Under the pieces are notes generated by a model. It was not told the DNA's origin. It worked only from the letters and a program-made list of their open reading frames with translations, and searched no databases. From NCBI RefSeq assembly GCF_023515995.1, contig NZ_CP097320.1:3162001-3226000 (forward strand): a stretch of 64,000 nucleotides of DNA, read 5' to 3'. Made by a program: the position numbers and the translations under genes. This document shows positions 56,773 through 64,000 of the stretch, piece after piece; within the stretch, counting starts at the first letter, position 1, and each line of letters opens with the position of its first letter. The DNA is from Candidatus Mycobacterium methanotrophicum (GTDB lineage: Bacteria; Actinomycetota; Actinomycetes; Mycobacteriales; Mycobacteriaceae).

Positions 56773-58254
56773 TCAGGTTCCTCCGGCGGCGAGGGCCGCG
56801 GCGTGCAGCAGTGCCCGCAGCGGCCACGAGGTTATTCCCAGGACGGCGCACACGCCCAGTCCGGTGATCAGCGCGGCCGCGGCGGTGCTGGGAAGCCGCA
56901 GCGGCACCGCGGTCGCGGCCGGAGGCTGGTCGTGTGAGCCGAGCAGCATGTCGCCGGCGTGCGCGGCGACCGCGGCGAAGATCACCAGTATGGATGCCAA
57001 GGCCAGGGTGACCGCCCAGCCCAAGCCGGCGGCGAAGCCGGCGCGGAACATGCCCAGTTCGCTGGCGAACAGGCTGAACGGGGGCAGGCCGAGCAGGGCG
57101 AGCAGGCCGACGCCGAAGGTGCCGGCGAGCAGCGGCGCCCGCCCGGCCAAGTCGCGCACGGCATGGATCTGGGTGCTGCCCAGGGCCAGGTGCAGGTGCC
57201 CGGAGCTAAGGAACAGCACCGCCTTGGCGAGTCCATGGCCGAGAATGTGCAATAGCACGGCGGCGATCGCGAGCTGGGTCCCGGCCGCGGCACCCAGGGC
57301 GATCAGGCCCATGTGCTCGATGCTGTGGTAGGCCAGCATGCGTTTGTAGTCGCGTTGGGCCAGCAGCAACGCCGCGGCGAGCGTGATCGAGGCGAGCGCG
57401 ACGATGAGCAGCAGGGTGCGGGCGAAGCCGCCGCCGAGCGCAGCGTCGGAAATGGCCTTGACCCGCAGGATGGCGTAGAAGGCCACCGAGAGCAGCACGC
57501 CGGACATCAGCGCGGACACCGGGGCGGGTGCCTGGCTGTGCGCATCGGGAAGCCAGGCGTGCATCGGGACCAGCCCGGTCTTGGTGCCGAAGCCGAGCAC
57601 GAGCAACGCGACCGCGATGCGGGTCACGCCGGGATCGAGCGCGTGCGCGTTGGCGGTCAGGCTGGTCCAGTCCATCGCGTGGGCGGCGAGCAGCCCGGTG
57701 TGCACGGCGGCGTAGTTGAGCAGCACGATGCCGAGGAAGGCCAGCGCGATGCCGACCGAGCAGATCACCACGTATTTCCACGCGGCCTCGACCGAGCCGC
57801 GGGTGTGCTGGTGCCCGACCAGGAACGCCGTAACGATGGTGGTGGCCTCGATCGCGGCCCACAGCACGCCCACGCTGGCGGCGAGCACAGCGGTGTTCAT
57901 CGTGGCGATGAAGGCTTGGGTGAGGATCCCGTAGCGGCGGGCGGCGCGGGCGTCGGTGTGCCCGGAGGCGAACTCGTCGGCCAGATAGGCCGGGCTGGCG
58001 GCCATCGCCAGCAGGGCAATGGCGCCGATCACGATGACCATGTAGGCCGACAGGGCGTCGGCGCGCAGCAGCCCGCCGAGCCCGGTGCGCGGGTGGGTCC
58101 GGATGACGACGACGGCCAGCGCGATGCCGCTGGCGAGCGCGCCCGCGGCGGCGAGCGCGCCGAGCCACGCGGTGCGCCGCTGCCAGCCGACTGCCGCGTA
58201 CGCCAGCCCGGCCAGCCAGGGCAGCACGATCGGTGCAAGAACAAGGCTGATCAT
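56773..58254 (-). CDS. hycQ: Antiporter-like membrane subunit (HycQ/Rv0086 type)
   Basis: A 493-residue protein with about 14 hydrophobic segments, of the NuoN/MrpD/HyfF family. Proton-channel residues are visible: the TM5 Glu in AAIEATTIVTAFLVGHQH, the TM7 Lys in GFGTKTGLVPMHAWLPDAHSQ, the family signature APAPVSALMSGVLLSVAF and the TM8 Lys in QRDYKRMLAYHSIEHMGLI. The ATG at 58254 overlaps the stop of hycP by one base. The subunit would couple electron transfer to ion movement across the membrane. The gap to hycE is one base. Confidence 0.92.
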   Translation of the reverse strand: MISLVLAPIVLPWLAGLAYAAVGWQRRTAWLGALAAAGALASGIALAVVVIRTHPRTGLGGLLRADALSAYMVIVIGAIALLAMAASPAYLADEFASGHTDARAARRYGILTQAFIATMNTAVLAASVGVLWAAIEATTIVTAFLVGHQHTRGSVEAAWKYVVICSVGIALAFLGIVLLNYAAVHTGLLAAHAMDWTSLTANAHALDPGVTRIAVALLVLGFGTKTGLVPMHAWLPDAHSQAPAPVSALMSGVLLSVAFYAILRVKAISDAALGGGFARTLLLIVALASITLAAALLLAQRDYKRMLAYHSIEHMGLIALGAAAGTQLAIAAVLLHILGHGLAKAVLFLSSGHLHLALGSTQIHAVRDLAGRAPLLAGTFGVGLLALLGLPPFSLFASELGMFRAGFAAGLGWAVTLALASILVIFAAVAAHAGDMLLGSHDQPPAATAVPLRLPSTAAAALITGLGVCAVLGITSWPLRALLHAAALAAGGT

Positions 58255-58913
58255 CAGTCGTGCAGCTCCCTTAGTTCGTCCAGGTCGGTGCTGCCGAACA
58301 CGGCGCGCATCCGGCTGGTGAGCACCTGCAGCACGAGCACGGCCAGCAACACGTCGAAGGAGACGCCGAGCTCGACGACCACCGGGACCCCGGCGGTGGT
58401 GAGGAACGCGGCCGCGGTGATGCCGTTGTCCAGCAGCAGGAACCCGGCTAACTGCGAGAGCGCGCGGTGGCGGGTGACCAGCACGAAGAACCCGAGCAGC
58501 ACCACGGTCACCGCGACTGGGACCGCGTGGGTGGCCGGTGACGGCGAGAGCCGCACCACCGGCTGGGTGACGGCGTAGGCGAGCAGCGCGAGCACCGCTG
58601 CGGCGAGCAGCGATGCGGCGACGTTGACCAGCGGCTGGGTCTCCCCCGCCTCCCCGGCGGCCGCAAGAGCGCGTCGGACCAGCAGGGGCAGCAGCACCGC
58701 GCGCAGCAGGAGGATCCCGACCGCGACGGCCCCGAGTTCGATGTCGTGCTGGTGCACGGCGAGCACCGCGACCAGCCCGGCCAGCGCCGTGGCCTGGATC
58801 GTGAACAGCCGCACGATCGCGGACAGCCGCCGACGCCACAGGATCAGCACCGCGGCGAGCAGGAACACCCCGCACGCCAGGTCGAGCAGTTGCACGTAGG
58901 TCGTCTCGCTCAT
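58254..58913 (-). CDS. hycP: HyfE-like membrane subunit (HycP/Rv0085 type)
   Basis: A 219-residue protein with six to seven hydrophobic segments and almost no charged residues inside them. It resembles HyfE of hydrogenase 4, which has a NuoK-like fold: FTIQATALAGLVAVLAVH, VAVGILLLRAVLLPLLVRR, LAGFLLLDNGITAAAFLTT with a membrane Asp, and a cytoplasmic tail MRAVFGSTDLDELRELHD. The ATG at 58913 is preceded by hycD's stop with seven bases between. It joins the membrane arm of the complex. Confidence 0.88.
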   Translation of the reverse strand: MSETTYVQLLDLACGVFLLAAVLILWRRRLSAIVRLFTIQATALAGLVAVLAVHQHDIELGAVAVGILLLRAVLLPLLVRRALAAAGEAGETQPLVNVAASLLAAAVLALLAYAVTQPVVRLSPSPATHAVPVAVTVVLLGFFVLVTRHRALSQLAGFLLLDNGITAAAFLTTAGVPVVVELGVSFDVLLAVLVLQVLTSRMRAVFGSTDLDELRELHD

Positions 58914-58920
58914 GTCCGTC

Positions 58921-59871
58921 TCAGTCCAGGAAGAATGACGCGGCCACAGCCAGCAGCGCGAGTAGGAACGAGCCGGCCAGTAGCTCCGGCACCCGGAATA
59001 GTCGCAGCTTGGCCAAAAACACCTCACCGGCGGCGAGGACGACGCCGAGCGTGGCCGCCTTGGCCGCGAACACCACCAGCGCCACCGGGATCGCGGCGAG
59101 CCCGGTGGCGCTGGTCGCGATTCCCCACGGCGCGAACAGGCTGGCCAGCAGCCCGAGCAGCACGCCCAGGCGCATCGCCGAGGCCCACTCCACCAACGCG
59201 AGATCAGGGCCGGCGTACTCGAGAATCATCGCCTCGTGGATCATCGTCAGCTCAAGGTGGGTGGACGGGTTGTCCACCGGTAGCCGCCCGGCCTCGGCCA
59301 TGGTCACGACCGCCAGCGCGACCCCGGCGAGCAGGCTCGCCGGGGAGATCACCGCGCGTGGGTCGTGCAGGGTCGCGCCGACGATGGCGGCGAGGTTCGT
59401 CGAGCCGACCCGCACCGACAGCGCGAACACCGACAGCAGGATCGTCGGCTCCACCAGCGACATCACGGTCATCTCGCGGCTGGCGCCCATGCCACCGAAC
59501 GCGGTGCCGGTGTCCAGCCCGGCCAGCGCCAGCGCCACCGTGCCCAGCGCCAGCAGCGCAGCCACCGCTATCAGGTCCGCGACCGGGTCCAGTGGCGAGT
59601 TGGTGGTGGCGAATGGAACGACCGCGGCAACGACCAGTACGGTCGCGGTCAGCAGCAGCGGCGCACTGCGGAAGACCCATCCGGTGCCGTGCGGGGTGAT
59701 CGGCTCCTTGCGCAGCAGTTTGCGCAGGTCGCGCCAGGGTTGCGCCACGCCGGCTCCGGCGCGTCCCTCCAACCGGGCGCGCACCTGACGCATCAGCCCG
59801 ACCAGCAGCGGCGACCCGCCGCCGATGAGGGCGACCTGGCTGGCCGCGCCGAGCGCACCCGCCGCGGTCAC
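58921..59871 (-). CDS. hycD: NuoH-like membrane subunit (HycD/Rv0084 type)
   Basis: A 316-residue protein with eight hydrophobic segments, matching NuoH/HycD, the subunit that holds the quinone-access channel between the peripheral and membrane arms. The family loops are LEGRAGAGVAQPWRDLRKLL (which in NuoH reads RxGPxxxGPxG-like), AEAGRLPVDNPSTHLELTMI and HEAMILEYAGPDLALVEWA, all with the expected Glu and Asp residues. Its start overlaps the Rv0083-like gene by four bases. Confidence 0.92.
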   Translation of the reverse strand: MTAAGALGAASQVALIGGGSPLLVGLMRQVRARLEGRAGAGVAQPWRDLRKLLRKEPITPHGTGWVFRSAPLLLTATVLVVAAVVPFATTNSPLDPVADLIAVAALLALGTVALALAGLDTGTAFGGMGASREMTVMSLVEPTILLSVFALSVRVGSTNLAAIVGATLHDPRAVISPASLLAGVALAVVTMAEAGRLPVDNPSTHLELTMIHEAMILEYAGPDLALVEWASAMRLGVLLGLLASLFAPWGIATSATGLAAIPVALVVFAAKAATLGVVLAAGEVFLAKLRLFRVPELLAGSFLLALLAVAASFFLD

Positions 59872-61904
59872 CGGATCACCGCGAGCGCGATCAGCAACCC
59901 GGTGAACGCGAAGAACCCGTAGCCGAGGTAGCGGTGCACGCTGCCGTTGGCCAGGCCGCGGGCAGCCTCACCGACCGCGCGGGACGCGGACAGCACCGGC
60001 TCGTAGAGGCGATGTTCGATCCGGTCCGGCACCCTGGCCTGGAATTGGACGCGCTCGACCAGGTATGCCGACTCGGTGGTCGGGGTGACGTTGACGTCGG
60101 TCTCCGGCGCGAGCACGTCGTCAAAGACGCGCAGCAGCGGTTCGGCGAACGACGTGGCGGTGTACTCCATCCGCGCCGACAGCGGGCCGGCACCGCAGTC
60201 CCACAGCCTGGCCACCCGCCGCGCTCGCCGCGCCGCGAGCACCCGGACACCGGCCAGCGCACCGAGCGCCGCGGCGAGCAGCGCGACCGTGATGAGCAGC
60301 GGCGACATGCTGCCCGCATAACCGGTCAGCCGCAGCGTCACCGGTCCGTGCACGGCGTCCACGGCGCTGGACCCGAACGCCGTGGACGCCGCCCGGGACA
60401 GCCTCGGGAGCACCGCCGCCGGCGCGATCGCCAGCACGACGCATCCGGCCGCGGCCAGGCCAGTCCCGGCCAGCATCGACAAAGGACTCTCCGCAGCCTG
60501 TTCGGCGACGGTGCTGCGCGGGCGGGCCAAAAACCCCACCCCGAACGCCTTCACGAACGTCGCCACCGCCAGCCCGGCGGTCAACGCCACCGCCGCCACC
60601 GCGAGCGGCATCGCCACCGCGGTCGCGGTCGCGGTCGTCGGCAGCGCATGGATCAGGCTTTGCAGCAGCAGCCATTCGCTGACGAAGCCGTTGCCCGGCG
60701 GCAGTGCTGACGCGCTCAGGGCCCCGACCGCGAACAGCGCCGTGGTCACGGGCATCCGCGACCGCAGCCCGCCGAGTGCGTCCAGGTTGCGGCTGCCAGT
60801 GGCGCGCAGCACCGACCCGGCCGAGCAGAACAGCACCGTTTTGAACGCCGCGTGATTGACCAGATGCAACAGTCCGGTGGTCAGCGCGAGCGCGGCCAAC
60901 AGCCGGCTTCCGCCCGCGGCGAAGTATCCGCCCGCGCCGATACCGATCAAGACCAGGCCCATGTTCTCGGTGGTCGAGTATGCGAGCAGCCGTTTGAGGT
61001 CAATCGCGACCACGGCCTGCAAGATCCCGTACAGCGCCGAGAGCGCACCCGCGGTCAGCACCGTCAGCCACCACCACCGCGACCCGCCGCGCAGCAGATC
61101 CAGGCCCACCCGCAACACTCCGTACACCCCGAGGTTCACCATGGCCGCGCTCATCAACGCCGAGACATGACTCGGCGCCTCCGGATGCGCCCGGGGCAGC
61201 CACACGTGCAGCGGCACCACCCCGGCCTTGGACGCGAACCCCAGCAGCGTCGCCGCGAACACCGCACCCTTCACGGCCGGCGACATCCCGCCTGCCGCGG
61301 CCCGCAACTGCGTGAACGACTCGCCGTGCGCGGCAGCAGCGAAACCCACCAGCCCGGCCAGGATCGCCAGTAGCCCCAGGTGCGTCATCACCGCATACCA
61401 GCGCCCAGCCTCGCCGACCGCGGCTCGACGCCGATGCTCAGCCAGCACGAGTAGCAGCGAGGTCAGCGCCATCAGCTCCCACGCCACCAGCAACGTGCTC
61501 ACACTCGCCGCCGCCGGCACCAGCAGCATCGCGGCCACGAACAGCGGCAGCGTCGCCTGCATCACCCGCCCGTCGCCGTGCGCACCGTGCCCGCTCGGCC
61601 GTACGTAGCCGACCCCGTACACCGCCGCGCACACCGCTACCGCGCCGGTCACCGCCACGAACAGCCCCCCGAGCGGATCCAACGCCAACCGCACCCCGGC
61701 CAGCGGCAGCAGATCCGGCAACCACGCGCTGAACGACGACCCGCCCATCGCGGCCACCCCGGCCGCCACGGCGGCCAGCCCGGCGCCCGCAGTCCCGATG
61801 CCCACCAGCGTCGCCCTGCGACGAGTCGGCACTGCCACCGCGGCGGTTGCCGCAAGCACACTCAACCCCAGCGCCGCGCCAAACGCCGGCCCGGCAACGC
61901 TCAC
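59868..61904 (-). CDS. NuoL/HyfB-like membrane subunit (Rv0083 type)
   Basis: A 678-residue protein with about 15 hydrophobic segments, the largest antiporter-like subunit. Key residues lie in LLVAWELMALTSLLLVLAEH (TM5 Glu), FASKAGVVPLHVWLPRAHPE (TM7 Lys), SHVSALMSAAMVNLGVYG, KRLLAYSTTENMGLVLIGIG (TM8 Lys) and LVNHAAFKTVLFCSAGSV. The C-terminal third is soluble, with PLSARMEYTATSFAEPLLRV. It starts 43 bases after the Rv0082-like gene, the only loose gap in the operon apart from the small one before hycP. Confidence 0.92.
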   Translation of the reverse strand: MSVAGPAFGAALGLSVLAATAAVAVPTRRRATLVGIGTAGAGLAAVAAGVAAMGGSSFSAWLPDLLPLAGVRLALDPLGGLFVAVTGAVAVCAAVYGVGYVRPSGHGAHGDGRVMQATLPLFVAAMLLVPAAASVSTLLVAWELMALTSLLLVLAEHRRRAAVGEAGRWYAVMTHLGLLAILAGLVGFAAAAHGESFTQLRAAAGGMSPAVKGAVFAATLLGFASKAGVVPLHVWLPRAHPEAPSHVSALMSAAMVNLGVYGVLRVGLDLLRGGSRWWWLTVLTAGALSALYGILQAVVAIDLKRLLAYSTTENMGLVLIGIGAGGYFAAGGSRLLAALALTTGLLHLVNHAAFKTVLFCSAGSVLRATGSRNLDALGGLRSRMPVTTALFAVGALSASALPPGNGFVSEWLLLQSLIHALPTTATATAVAMPLAVAAVALTAGLAVATFVKAFGVGFLARPRSTVAEQAAESPLSMLAGTGLAAAGCVVLAIAPAAVLPRLSRAASTAFGSSAVDAVHGPVTLRLTGYAGSMSPLLITVALLAAALGALAGVRVLAARRARRVARLWDCGAGPLSARMEYTATSFAEPLLRVFDDVLAPETDVNVTPTTESAYLVERVQFQARVPDRIEHRLYEPVLSASRAVGEAARGLANGSVHRYLGYGFFAFTGLLIALAVIR

Positions 61905-61947
61905 GGCCTACATCCCCCGGCAGCAGGAGACGTAGTAGGGCAACGCC

Positions 61948-62433
61948 TCATCGGCCGGTCAACCCGCGCAGCGCCGCGACGATCGCCTCCGGCGGTGGCG
62001 GGCAGCCCGGCACCTGCACGTCCACCGGCACCACGTCGGAGACCGCACCGGCCACCCCATACCCGCCGGCGAACACTCCACAGTTAAGTGCGCAGTCCCC
62101 GCAGGCCACCACCAGCCGCGGCTCGGGCACCGCCTCATGCGTGCGGCGCAGCGCCACCTCCATGTTGCGGGTCACCGGCCCGGTCACCAGCAGCGCATCG
62201 GCATGCCGTGGCGAGGCCACCAACCGGGCACCGTAGCGTTCGGCGTCATAGACCGGCCCGAACGCCGACGCGATCTCGATCTCGCAGCCGTTGCACGAGC
62301 CGGCGTCCACATGCCGCAGCTGCAGCGACCCGTTCAGCCCGCCCGCCCGCTCCGGGCCGATCCCTGCCGGCCGCGGTGGGGCCGGCTCGGCCACTCGACC
62401 CGTAGCACAGATCTTGCGCCACAGCCCGATCAC
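61948..62433 (-). CDS. NuoB-like iron-sulfur subunit (Rv0082 type)
   Basis: A 161-residue small subunit of the hydrogenase/complex-I type. The proximal [4Fe-4S] ligands are all present: Cys47 and Cys50 in DAGSCNGCEIEI, Cys114 in VACGDCALNCG (with 111 and 118 nearby) and Cys144 in VPGCPPPPEAIV. The site that receives or donates electrons next to the large subunit is therefore intact although the large subunit lacks its Ni ligands. It overlaps the upstream ArsR gene by four bases, so expression is tied to that regulator. Confidence 0.92.
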   Translation of the reverse strand: MIGLWRKICATGRVAEPAPPRPAGIGPERAGGLNGSLQLRHVDAGSCNGCEIEIASAFGPVYDAERYGARLVASPRHADALLVTGPVTRNMEVALRRTHEAVPEPRLVVACGDCALNCGVFAGGYGVAGAVSDVVPVDVQVPGCPPPPEAIVAALRGLTGR

Positions 62434-62819
62434 GACACCGCCGCGCTACGGCTGACTCCAGCGCCGCCGACGTCGGACTGCTCAGCCCGCAACTCGGCGA
62501 GCAGCTCATTCTGCCCGGCCAGCAGCTCAGTCAAGATCCGCCGGGAAGCGCCCATCATCTCCGCCATGTCCGGACAGGCCAGCGTGTACATCACCGTACT
62601 GCCCGTGCGCGTCGCGGTCAGGATCCCCGAGCGGCGCAACACCCCCAACTGCTGCGACAGCGTCGACGGCTCAACCTCGATCACGGCCAGCATGTCCCGC
62701 ACCGATCGCGGCCCATTGGCCAGCAGCTCCAGCACCCGGATTCGCGCCGGATGCCCCAGCATCCGGAAGAAGTCCGCCCTCGCCTGGTATAGCGGAACCG
62801 ACACCGCCAACCTCCCCAC
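62430..62819 (-). CDS. ArsR-family regulator heading the hyc-like operon (Rv0081-like)
   Basis: A 129-residue winged-helix protein: LYQARADFFRMLGHPARIRV, VEPSTLSQQLGVLRRSGIL and the wing TATRTGSTVMYTLACPDMAEM. A GTG at 62804 (VSVPLYQ) would give the start of M. tuberculosis Rv0081 more exactly than the ATG at 62819. It is the first gene of the operon, with a four-base overlap to the NuoB-like gene. No DosR box (GGGACTnnAGTCCC type) is visible in the 100 bases upstream, in contrast to the hypoxia-induced H37Rv operon; an AT-rich stretch with TTTCGAAA at about 62867-62876 could be an operator. Confidence 0.88.
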   Translation of the reverse strand: MGRLAVSVPLYQARADFFRMLGHPARIRVLELLANGPRSVRDMLAVIEVEPSTLSQQLGVLRRSGILTATRTGSTVMYTLACPDMAEMMGASRRILTELLAGQNELLAELRAEQSDVGGAGVSRSAAVS

Positions 62820-63340
62820 TCCCTACGACGCGGATACAGAACATAACATATCTATCAAAATTGACGAATTTCGAAACTCTGCCGTAGAGCAGCGCAGTGG
62901 CCGGTCGTCTTCGACTGGGTCGCCGCGGGCATGCTGACCTTGCCAGCACCGACTCCTCTCGGCCATGCGGGCGGGGCGGCATACGGTACGCGACCGCACT
63001 GCGGCCAGCCGTGATGTCTGGCTTCCGACTTCGACAGACCGAACAGACGAGCCTGCAGCCCCAACACCAGCGCGGCGCGGCCGGCGACCGAGCACGACGC
63101 ATCGGTCCGACCCGATGGCCCCGACCGATCAAACTGGATCCGAGCACGAGCGAAGTCCAAGCGAGAGCGCGCGCGAGGTCGGCGCTGGCAAGACCCTCCA
63201 CAGATCCGCCGTCTCGTCGAAGACAGCTCCGACAGCGACTCCAATGCGTGAACCTTGGATTCGTGCTGCCTGTGGTGCAGAAGTACGCCGACCAGGTCTC
63301 CGTGGAAATGGCAACCGGCGATAAATATAGCGGAGTTGCT
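62820..63340. other. Non-coding region upstream of the hyc-like operon
   Basis: No frame here reads like a protein on either strand. The first 60 bases are AT-rich and presumably hold the operon promoter. The remainder is GC-rich without recognisable content. Confidence 0.45.
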
Positions 63341-63394
63341 GGTTGAGTTGCTGCCGATCAAGAACCTGGTTGAGTTGCTTGCCGATCAAGAACA
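63341..63394 (+). repeat. Two tandem copies of a 26-27 bp repeat
   Basis: GGTTGAGTTGCTGCCGATCA (continuing AGAAC) at 63341-63366 is repeated at 63368-63394 with one extra T (GCTTGCC). The start GAGTTGCTGGTTGAG also hints at a third partial copy just before. It lies about 55 bases from the end of the IS110-type gene. Confidence 0.8.
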
Positions 63395-63418
63395 TTGCGT
63401 TGGGGCGGGCGCATGACA

Positions 63419-63446
63419 CTCCCTATGTCAACCTCCCTATGTCAAC
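63419..63446 (+). repeat. Exact 14-bp tandem duplication
   Basis: CTCCCTATGTCAAC occurs twice in direct succession (63419-63432 and 63433-63446), ending right at the stop of the IS110-type transposase. It may mark the element's end or a slip during insertion. Confidence 0.8.
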
Positions 63447-63447
63447 C

Positions 63448-64000
63448 TCAGGCCGCGGATGCGGTTGTGAGATTGGCTGCGGCGCCGTGTTGGGCGGGGT
63501 CATACGGGGCGCCATCTTGCCGGCAGCGCCAGATGACGCAGATCCAGGCTCGTGCGAGGATGCGCACGGCATGGGGGTGGTCTTTGTGAGCTTGTCGTGC
63601 CTGGTTGTAGATGTGGGCGGCCCAGGGGCTTTCGTGTCGGCTGTTGTCGGCGAAGGTGGTGATGGCCTGGCGGAAGCGTTTGTTGCAGGCCCAGCGAAAG
63701 TGCACGGCCTTGTGTTTGCCGGAGGCCTTGGTGACCGGTGTGCATCCGGCCAGGGCGGCGATCGACTCGGGTCCGTCGTAGGCTTGGCGGCAGTCGCCCC
63801 ACTCGGCGAGCATCTGGGCGGCATTGATTTGACCCGACCTTGGCGGCGACGTGAAGATCTTGCCGTCCGGATGCTCTTCGAGTCGGGTGGCCACCGAGCG
63901 GTCCAGCTGTTTGATGGCGGTGTTGAGTGCGGTCAGCACGCCGACCAGGGTGCCGACGGCATCGGCCAGTGCTGCGCTGAGAGCGTGGTGGGCAGAGCCT
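63448..64000 (-). CDS. IS110-family transposase, C-terminal part (runs off the window)
   Basis: The open frame enters at the window edge and ends at 63448. It shows the C-terminal Transposase_20 domain of IS110 enzymes: TALNTAIKQLDRSVATRLEE, IFTSPPRSGQINAAQMLAEW, AALAGCTPVTKASGKHKAVH, RWACNKRFRQAITTFADNSR and the tail RILARAWICVIWRCRQDG. It differs from the IS110 enzyme at 785-2020 in all these segments, so it belongs to another subgroup. The N-terminal DEDD domain would lie outside the window. No lesion is seen in the visible part. Confidence 0.85.
   Translation of the reverse strand, partial: GSAHHALSAALADAVGTLVGVLTALNTAIKQLDRSVATRLEEHPDGKIFTSPPRSGQINAAQMLAEWGDCRQAYDGPESIAALAGCTPVTKASGKHKAVHFRWACNKRFRQAITTFADNSRHESPWAAHIYNQARQAHKDHPHAVRILARAWICVIWRCRQDGAPYDPAQHGAAANLTTASAA

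Noticed and set aside
57313..58578. A 421-residue plus-strand frame under hycQ/hycP
   Set aside because: Rich in Gly, Arg, Asp and Gln, typical of the antisense of a hydrophobic membrane protein.
62820..62920. DosR box upstream of the hyc-like operon
   Set aside because: Expected from the H37Rv operon's hypoxia response, but no GGGACTnnnGTCCC-like sequence is visible here.
62855..63361. A 168-residue minus-strand frame upstream of the ArsR gene
   Set aside because: No recognisable domain and an irregular composition; it does not resemble Rv0079 or Rv0080, the genes expected upstream.

Overview
The window is high-GC actinobacterial DNA and almost certainly comes from a Mycobacterium outside the M. 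tuberculosis complex, most likely a slow grower with many decayed genes. The evidence is gene content and order. From about 7.2 to 51.6 kb the genes follow, in reverse, the order remembered from M. tuberculosis H37Rv from Rv1879 and glnA3 (Rv1878) down to glcB (Rv1837c) and Rv1836c. Orthology was judged by reading the proteins and by gene order; no database search was run.

Layout. (1) 1-4.1 kb: a CocE/NonD-type hydrolase gene split by a 2.9 kb insertion that carries an IS110-type transposase and a tyrosine recombinase. (2) 4.1-7.2 kb: a KmtR-type metal sensor with a cation-diffusion-facilitator exporter, then two decayed genes. (3) 7.2-13.9 kb: an Rv1879-like amidohydrolase with glnA3, and a bfrA/bfd iron-storage pair with IdeR-like boxes whose halves are separated by a graveyard of mobile elements. 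(4) 13.9-16.2 kb: an intact oxyR divergent from ahpC-ahpD. (5) 16.2-31.9 kb: a deaminase and GH13 pair, Rv1873/lldD2, an acyltransferase, an mbtL-mbtM-mbtN (mycobactin acyl-chain) operon with mbtN broken, Rv1869c, a decayed Rv1868, Rv1867, and a phosphoketolase. (6) 31.9-38.6 kb: a CPBP protease, a truncated adhA, Rv1861, apa, Rv1856c, a collapsed Rv1855c, ndh and Rv1847. The modABC and urease genes that lie here in H37Rv are missing. (7) 39.3-51.6 kb: blaI/M56 peptidase, gnd1, guaB1, two CNNM/CBS membrane proteins, a possible DNA glycosylase, glcB and Rv1836c. (8) 51.8-53.8 kb: a secreted-protein gene broken by a frameshift and by an IS701-like element. (9) 54.2-62.8 kb: a hydrogenase-4/complex-I-like operon (Rv0081-Rv0087 type) with a partial duplicate of its large subunit and a second ArsR gene. 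(10) 62.8-64 kb: a non-coding stretch with tandem repeats and part of another IS110-type transposase.

How the genes fit together. Intact modules serve metal efflux (kmtR/cdf), iron storage and release (bfrA/bfd), peroxide defence (oxyR/ahpC/ahpD), lactate, NADH and two-carbon metabolism (lldD2, ndh, phosphoketolase, glcB), the pentose phosphate and purine pathways (gnd1, guaB1) and a cell-wall-stress sensor pair (blaI/M56). The most unusual module is the 7-gene hyc-like operon. Its small subunit keeps the cysteines for an iron-sulfur cluster, but its large subunit has substitutions at all four positions that bind Ni-Fe in true hydrogenases, so it is probably a membrane complex with another activity. 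About ten genes are clearly broken, and remnants of at least four kinds of mobile element are present.
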